This document shows positions 11,801-20,800 of a DNA stretch of 57,501 nucleotides, piece by piece. Each line of letters starts with the position of its first letter. Position 1 is the first letter of the stretch. The stretch comes from Streptomyces sp. AC558_RSS880 (GTDB taxonomy: Bacteria; Actinomycetota; Actinomycetes; Streptomycetales; Streptomycetaceae). Both the position numbers and the translations under genes were made by a program. The stretch spans positions 1 through 57,501 of the forward strand of contig NZ_JAGMUJ010000166.1 of the NCBI RefSeq assembly GCF_019049255.1, in the 5' to 3' direction. The notes under the pieces were generated by a model. The model did not search any database. It saw nothing but the letters and a program-made list of their open reading frames with translations, and was not told the origin of the DNA.

Positions 11801-14800
11801 CAGAGGCGTGCTGGACGCCGCCGGGCCGATCCACCACGCCCGGACCCGAGACAGGGTGGGACGTTGTCTGACGGGTCCGCACGTACGGAACTTGGTCACC
11901 GCCACGTTCAGTGTCGGCACGTCGCCGTTGCAACAGCCTGCCCCGTGGAACAAGTCGTCCGTCATCGTGTGGGAGGTCGGGGACATCCTGTCCGACACCG
12001 TCCGGGTGGGCACTTTCAACGGCATGCGGGAGACTGCCCAGCACGCCCTCGCCCACCTGATCTATGCCGACCTCGAACAAGAGGGTGACCTTTCGCAAGA
12101 CATTGTGCTGGTGGGCCCGGTGGTCAGCGAAGAGGGCGCAGTGCGGCTGCGACAGGCCGTCGCGGACGTCACCGGCCGGGTGACGCACCTCAGCTCCGCC
12201 GGTTCGGCGCTGCGTCCGAACACCGATGGCCGGCACACCATCGAGATCACATCGTCATCCGGGTTCTGGCAGGCGGCGCTGCCGCACCGCCCGCACTTCG
12301 ACCCCCTGGGGACCGGCCGGCAGCTCTTCCCCTCCCGCACCGTGGGCCCGGACGCGTACGGCCGCACCTTCGACGTGCGAAGGCTTTCCGCCAGGTATGA
12401 CAGCATTCGCGAACTGACGGTGCGGGTGAAACTGCTGACCGATGCATCACCGGACCCGACGCCGGAAGCCGACGAGGTGTGGCAGCAAGCACTGGCCGGA
12501 ACGGAGAAACTGTTCAACGCCGCGCGTCACCTCTTCCCCGACCAGGACCGGCTGTACGTGACCCTGGAACGGACCGGCCCGGGCGAGGAGGCCCACCTGG
12601 AGGTCCGTCTGGCCTCCCCGGACGGTGGCCCGCCAACGAGCCGGCACCTGTGGCGCACCGACACCGCCCCCGAGGAACTGGCGGTGCAGATCGGCCGGCA
12701 GCTCGGACTCGGCGACCACACCACCTGGCAGCCCGGCCCCGACGGCCGGCTGACCGGAGACGACATCAAGCGGCTGGACGACCTCACACGGTCGGACCGC
12801 ACGGGCGCCCCACAGCCCGTCACGAACCACGCGCCGGCCATCCTCCAGAACCCCAACTCCGCGACGGACCAGGGCGTGGAGGGCTCGGACGGAGACCGGG
12901 ACACCGGCGCCGGGCGGGCGGACGGGCCATGGCGGGCGGACGGGCCCGGGCCGCAGGACAGCACCGGACCGACGGACGGCCATGGACCGACGAGCAGCGG
13001 GGCCGTCACCGATTCGGCCGCCCCCGACGACGCCGCCCCGTGGGCGGACAGCACGTGGCAGACCGGCGGCGAGGCGCCGGACGAAGCCCCGTTGCGGCTG
13101 CGCGGCGGCGCCGCCCACTCGGACTCGGACTCGGACGCCGGTTCCCTGCCGTCCGAGGCGGACCTCAACACGTGGTCCGACGACGAGGACGATGACGGGG
13201 CGGACCCGGACACCGGCGTCGGGCCGACGGCTGATACCTGGGTTACCGCGGTGGCCGGGGCGCTGATCCTCGGGGGCGCCGGGACGGGTGTGGACCGGCA
13301 GTGGATCGCGTCGGCCGTGCGGACGCTGGCGGACCTGTCGCCCCACGGCCCGGTCCCCCAGGAGCGGATCGAGGGCGCCATGCGCCGGGTGCTGTGCCTG
13401 CCCGCGGACACAGCACTGACCCCCGCCGACCACCAACAGGCCCTGCAAGCGGTGCGGGACGCGGTGAACGCGCGGCGGGACGGCAGCCTGGCCGAACTGG
13501 CCGCGTACTTCCTCACCCGGGCCGGAGCCCTGGCGGAGCGCACGCTGGTCCACGACACCCACGGCAAGGTCATCGGGCGGAGTTGGAGCGGGCGCCTGAC
13601 CGGCGGCACCCTGCTGGACCCGGCCACCGTCTCACGCGGCACCCACGACGAGAGCACCGGCCAATGGGCGGAGACACCCGGCAGCCGGGGCCCCGCCCCG
13701 TGGACGAACCGGCCGGTGGCGGTACTGGAAGCCGACGGCGACGCCTCCCGCCTCACGGTGAACCTGGCCGGCCGCGACCGCCGGGTGGACGCCACCGTCC
13801 TGGCCGAACTCCTCCGCCACGACACCGACGTCTTCCCGGGACACACCGAACTGCTCCTCGCCGTCACCGGCCCCGACGGAGCGGGCACGGCACTGCCCCG
13901 CACCCTCGCCCGGAACCTGGGCCGCCCGGTGTGGTCACCCACCGCCGGGTTGGAGACGGCGGGAGACGATGGCCCAGGAAAGCCGCTCCACCTCGCCTTC
14001 ACCGGTGGTGACTCCCGTGAGACGCCGCCGCGCCGGTGGCTGTACACCCCGCCGGGCCCGGCACGGCAGCCGGAGGACGATCCCTGGGCGGGCCAGTGGC
14101 TGACCGACCCGGTGACGGGCGTCCAGGAATGGGTGCCGGACAGCGCGCTGCGCACCTACACCGTCGTGCCCGGCGCGGACCACGAACCGCACGGCCACGA
14201 ATCCGCCGGCATCGCCTCGTTCGACCCGCAGGACTGGGCGGGCCGTGAGCCGGAGATGCGCCAGCTCACCGCCTTTCAGGACTTCCACTTCGTTGATCCC
14301 GCCGCGTTCGTGCCGGTCGCAAGCCGGCGTGTCCCGTGGGCCGACGCGCTCAAAGACGGCATCCCGCTGTACATCTTCGCTCTGCACGGCGATCCCCACG
14401 GCCGCCTCAGTTGGAACCTGCGCGACGGGCGGACGATGCACGGCGACGCGTGGCAGGCCGGTGCCCAGGTGCGACGGCATCAGGGCCTGGCCGACATGGA
14501 TGCGCGCGCACCACGAGGCCAGAAAGCCCACGTTCTGCTCGCCGCCTGCCATGCCGGTGGTCCACCGGCCGGGACGTTGGACCCCTTGGAGACACCCGGG
14601 CCGGCACAGGACTTCGCCAACGGTTCCGAACGCCGGACCTACGCCAGTTCCACGCCGCCGGGGACGAGCGTCGAATCCCCCGCCGACGAGGAAGCGCCGA
14701 GTGTGGGCTTCGCTTTCGCCGACGCCGAATTCGACGGGTCCCTGCGGGGCTGGCAGAGATACGACCCCGAGCCCACGAACGCCGAGCTGGTCACCCTCTC

Positions 14801-17800
14801 GCGGGCCTTGGGTGTGGAGCCGGTGTCCGCTGCCTCGGTGGGCCCTGTGCCGCCGGCATTGCGTCTGGTGCGGGCGCTGCGACGGGAGTTCGGCCCGCTC
14901 GCGGAACGGGACACGGAGTTGATGGCCGGGATCGGCGCGCTGGAGCGGCTGCGGCGTGAGGATCCGGTGCTGAGCGGTACGGGCGCCTTCACCCTTGGCT
15001 TCCTCGACGAGGCCGCACACGCATATGCCCGGCAGTCCGGCCGGACGACCGACACCGACCCGGTGGCCTTGCGGCGGGACCTGCTGCACAGCGCCCGCCG
15101 CTGGTGGGAAATGTCGCAACGGACACCGGGGCGCCAGCCCCGGCTGACCTCGTATCTGCCGATGCCCGGGGCGTGGGAGGCCTCACAGCAGTGGGCCGAC
15201 GGCGGCGACCCGCTCGCCCGGGACATCCTGCTTCGCTCCCCGTCGCCGGACGGGACGGCGGCGCCGCTGAGCGAGGCAGACCGGGGGCGGGCATTCTGGT
15301 CCCTGGCCCGCGCCGGGACGGCCGTCGCCGAGGCCGCCCAGACCCACGGGCTGGACCGTCTCGCCCGCCGGGTCCTCCATCTCGGCCCGGACGCGGAAAC
15401 CGCCCCGGACGTGCTCCACACCCTGCGGATCCGGGTGGCGCAGGCCTACGCCGCCGACTACCCGGACACCGACGGCCCGGCCGCATGGGAGGCCCGGGAC
15501 CTGGAACACCGAGGCGTGCTGGACGCCGCCTCGGACGTTCATGCCGGAGGGCAGACCCTGGGACGCTCGCTGGCGGGCACCGTCACGGCGGACCTGGAGA
15601 TTTCCGGATTTCGTATCGGCGCTCCGGACAGCCCGAGGCAGCCCGAGGACGCGCCGTGGCAAGGGGAGGAAGTCACCATCGTGGAGGTGGCCGGCGTCGA
15701 GGCCGACACCGTGACCGTCCGGCATCCCGGCGGCGAACTGAAGGCCACCCATGAGGCCCTCGCCCAGCTGCTCGCCGCCGACCTGCGACGCGAGGGCGAC
15801 ACCACTACACGCATCGTGCTGGTGGGTCCCGTAAGCAACCGGCACGGCGCGGAACGGCTGGTCCAGGCGGTCGCGGACGTCACCGGCCGCAAGGCGTACG
15901 TCGAACCGTCCGGATCGGCCCTGCTGCCCGGCCCGGACGGCCGGCACGTCATCACGGTCGCCCCCGGAACCACCCCAACCCCTGACACGGACCCAGCCAC
16001 AGCGAACTGGCTGCACAAGCTGCCGCACCGCCCGCATTTCGAGCCCCTGCGCACCACCCGCCGCCTCTTCCCGCCACGAACCGTCGGCCCCGCCTCCGAC
16101 GCCCGCACCGGATACACCCCCGGCTTCGACATACGCCGCCTGCCCCTGGAGGACACCGGCGTCCGCGAGGCGACCGTCCTGGTGGAACTCACGCCCGCCG
16201 ACACCGACATCCCCGAGGCGGAACAGGAAGCACTGTGGAACAGGGCGGTCGACGGCGTGGAGGAGCTGTTCAACCGCTCCCCCCACCGCTTCCCCGACGG
16301 TGCCCGGCTGCACGTCACCCTCGAACGCGTCGGCCCCGGCCAGGGCGCCCACTTGAAGGTCAAGCCGACCGGCCCGCAGCAAACCCGGGCGGCCGACCAG
16401 TGGACCTGGCCCACCGACGCCACCCCCCGCGACCTCGCGGCGCGGATCGGCCTGCAGCTCGGACTCGGCGACGGCACCACCTGGCAGCCCGGCCCCGACG
16501 GCATCACCCCGGCCGACCTGGACCGCCTGCAGCAGCTCATCGACCGGTCGCCGGCCCACCAGCCCTCGGAAGACAGCACCGGACCACAGACCGACCCCGA
16601 ACCGGCGGACGGCCGTGGGCCGTCGGACGGCTGGGCCGACACCGGCTCCGCTGCTCCGGAGGACCACACGGCACCCATCGTCATCATCAGTGCATACAGC
16701 CCCCACCCGCCCGCGGACACCCCTCCCTCCACCGGCAGCGACACAGTCGTACCCCCGCTCCTGGGACTACGCGGCGGCGCCGGCCAGGACGACGACGCAT
16801 CCACCGATACGGACACCGACTCCGATTCCGAAGCTGACGAAGAGTTCTTCGACGCGCTGTCCGACGTGGCCTCGGACGACGAGGCGGACCCGCGCACCGG
16901 CGACGAGCCGGATCCCGATCCCTGGGTGGACGCGGTGGTCCGGGACATCGGCCCGATCGGCATGGACGACCGGCGGGTCGCGTCGGCGGTACGGGCGCTG
17001 CGCGGAGCCCTGCCCCCAGGTGCCGTCTCCGACGACGGCGCACCCGGGATCGAGGCGGTGGACGGCGCCACGCGGCGGGTGCTCTGCCTGCCGGACGACG
17101 CCGCGCTGGAGCCGTCCGACTACCGCGCTGCCTTCGCCGCGGTGCGCCGGGCGGTGGCCACCGGCCGGGCGGACAGCCTGACCCAACTGGCCGCGGCGTA
17201 CCTCGAACGCTCCGGGGCACTGTTGGAACGGACCCTGGTACGCGATGGCGCCGGAAGCATCGCCGGGCGGAGCTGGACCTGGGAACTGAACCGCGCGATC
17301 GACCTGACCGTCGTGTCACGGGCACGGCCCAACGGTGCCGCCGGATGGCGTATGCGCGACGGCACCCTGGGCCCAGCCCCGTGGAGTGACCGTCCGGTGC
17401 GCCTGCTGGCGGCCGACGGGGACGCGACGTCGGTGAAGGTGACCCTGGCCGACGGGCTCATCCGCCGGGTGGACGGCGCGGTCCTCGCCGAACTCCTCCG
17501 CCACGACCCGCACTTCCCGCAGGGCGCGGAACTGGTCCTGGCGGTGCCGGAGGCGGGGGCACTGGACGCCGTACTGCCGCGCACCCTCAGCCGGGAACTG
17601 GACCGGAACGTGTGGGCACCAACCGTGCTGCGGGCGTTCCGCCCCCGGACCCCGCGCTCAAGGGCACATCTGTGCCTCGCCGTCGCCGACCCGGGACGCG
17701 AGCCCCAGGGACAGTGGCTGCTGACCCGGCCGGACCACGCGGACCCGCTGCCCGGGACCGACGACGAGAACAGGCAGTGGTTGACGGACCCCGAGACCGG

Positions 17801-20800
17801 CGTCGGCGCATGGGTACCCGACAGCGCCCTGCACACCTACACCATCGTCAGCGGCACGGACCACGAACCCACCGGCCTCGCCTCGTTCAGCCCCGTCGAG
17901 TGGGCGGCATTCGAGAAATCCGACCCGCACCTGCCCGGCTACCGGGAGTACCACCTGGAGGATCCGGCCCTGTACCGGCCGGTGGCCGTCCGGCCCACTC
18001 CCTGGGCGGGCGCGGTCGCCGCGGGCATGCCGGTCTTCGTCTTCAGCGCGCACGGCAGCCCTCGCGGCATCGTCTGGCACGTGCGGGGCGGCCGGAACCG
18101 GAGCCTGCGCGGAAGCGCGCTGTCCGCGGGCCGGTGGCTGCTGCGGCAGCAAAGCCTGGCGGCGCTGGACCGGCGGGCACCGCAGCACACGAAGGCCCTG
18201 ATTCTCGTCTCCTCGTGCACACAGAGTCCCCTTCCGCACGGGCCGGTCGATCCGCTGCACACCCCCGGCCCCGGGCAGCTCATCGCCAACGGGGCCGACC
18301 ACCGTGTCGTGGTCAGCCCCAGAATCACCGGAGCCGCCCTCTCCAAGGTGGCGCCGTCCCAGCGGCACCCGTTCGTCCATGCCGGCTTCGACGGGTCGCT
18401 GGAGGGCATGCGGATCTGCGATCCCGAGCCGGACGACGGTGCGCTGGACGCGCTCGCGCCCGCCTTCGGATTCGCTCCGGACTCGTACACGCCGCCGCGC
18501 GACCGCGCGACGGTGCTGCGCCTGGTACGGGCCCTGCGGATCACCCTCCCCCCGACGGACTGGGAAGCGCCACCGCCCGAGCGGGACACGGTGCTGGCCG
18601 CAGGGATCGGCGCCCTGGAGGCACTGCGGCGCGAAGATCCCGTACTGGGCCGGTTCGGGCCGTTCACCCTGGACTTCCTCGACCACGCCACGGACGCCTA
18701 CGCCGGCCGGCACGGCCGGACCACCGGCGGAGACCGGGCTGAGCTGCGCCGGGACCTGCTGAACTCGGCCGCCCGGTGGCGGAGTCAGTCCCATGCGATG
18801 CCGGGTGATCCCAGGGGCATCACGGCGTTCCTCGACATGCCGGACGCGTCCCGCGCCGCCGAGGATTGGGAGGCCAAGGAGAAGGAAGTCGAGAGAAGAG
18901 CGGCCGAGGGCGAGAACCCGGACGAACTCTCAATGGTCCGAAGGATTCTGCCCCGGAACGGCACACCGGCCGGGGACGAAGGTCCGGCCGCAGACGCGGA
19001 GACGGACCGGGCACGGGCCTTCTGGTCGCTGGTGCACGCCCGGAGCGCGATCACCCGCGCCGGGGAGGCCGTCACCGGCGCCGGAGAGACCGCGGCCGCT
19101 CCCGGCCGTACCAACGGCGTGGACCAGGTGGCCCGCCAGGTACTGCACCTGTACCCGGGAACACCGGTCGACCACGACATACGTCAGCGACTGCGGACTC
19201 GGGTGGCGCAGGCCCTCGCACAGGGGTATCCGGACACCGACCCGGCCGCGTGGGCGGCCCAGCACCTGGAAGACCGGGGTGTGCTGGCCCTCGCCGCGGA
19301 GATCCGCACCGGTGGCACCTGGCGCGGGCGTTCCCTGGCGGTTGAGGGTGTGTGGGACCTGGTCACCTCGGGCATCGCCGTCGGGACAAGGCCGCAGTCC
19401 GTCGCGCCGGTGCCGTGGCGGAGGTCCTTCACCGTATGGGAAGTCGTGGACATCGAGCTGGACACCGTCTACGTCGAAATCCCCGGCAACCTTCAGAAGA
19501 CCTCCCACCAGGCCCTCGCCCACCTGATCCGCGCCGACCTCGAACGGCGGAACAGTACGGAGCCCGAGATCGTGTTGGTCGGCTCGGTGACCAGCGAAGA
19601 AGGCGCGCTGCGGCTGGGGCGGACCGTCGCGGACATCACCGGCCGGATCACGCACATCGAACCCGGCGGCTCCGAATTGCGGAAGTCCAGGTCCGGCCGA
19701 GGTGTGATCCACGTACGGCCCGAGGACGCCGCGGCGACGTCGGCGCACTGGCAGACCACGCTGCCCCACCGCCCGCACTTCGACCCCCTGGGGGCCGGCC
19801 GGCTGCTGACCTCGGACCGGACCGTCGCCCCGGACAAGTACGGCCGGGGCTTCCTCGTCCATCACCTGCGCGACCCGTGGGACGGCGTCTACGACCTGAC
19901 CGTCCGGGTACGGCTGGAGCCCGGCGCGGTGCCGGACGCCGAACGGGAAGCGGTGTGGGACCGGGCGGTACAGGGGGTGGGGGAGCTGTTCAACGCGCCA
20001 CCGCACCACCGCTTCCCCAGGGGTGAGCGGCTCCACGTGACCCTGCGGCGGGTGACCGAACCGGGCGAGGGGGCCGATCTCAGGGTCGAGCTGGCGGGAC
20101 GTGACGACCGATGGGAGACGGGCCGGCGGATGTGGCGCACCGACGCCACACCCGCGGAACTGGCGGTGCAGATCGGGCGACAGCTTGGGCTGGGCGGCGA
20201 CGACACCGCCTGGCAACCCGACCCGGACGACCGACTGACCCGGGCCGACATGGAGCTGCTGGGCGATCGCGCGGGCGTCGAACCACCGGACGGCACGGAC
20301 GTCCCGCGGTCCGTCCAGGAACGGAGCGCCCGATTCGCCCCGGACCCGGATTCCGAGGCCCGTCGGGACGCGGGAGGTCCGGACGGAGGCCGGGACACCG
20401 GCACCGGCACCGGGCCCACGGACACCCCATGGCGGGCGGACGGTACCGGGTCGACGGACGGTACCGGGCCGGAGTACGGTCCCCGGCCCTCGAGCGGCGG
20501 GGCCGTCACCGACTCGGCCTCTCCCGAGGACCACACGACGACCGTCGTCATCGTCGGCCCCGACGACGCCACCCCGTGGACGGACACCACGCGGCACACC
20601 GACGGCGAAGTGTCGGACGGAGCCCCGTTGTGGCCACACGGCGGCGCCGGCGACTCGGAGTCGGACGCCGGCTCCCCGGTGTCCGGGGCGGACCCGGGAA
20701 CCGGCGTTGGACCGACGGCCGATACCTGGGCCGCCGCGGTGGCCGAGGACCTGATCAACAGCGGCGCCGGGACCGCCAACGGGACCGGCCACCCGGTCGC

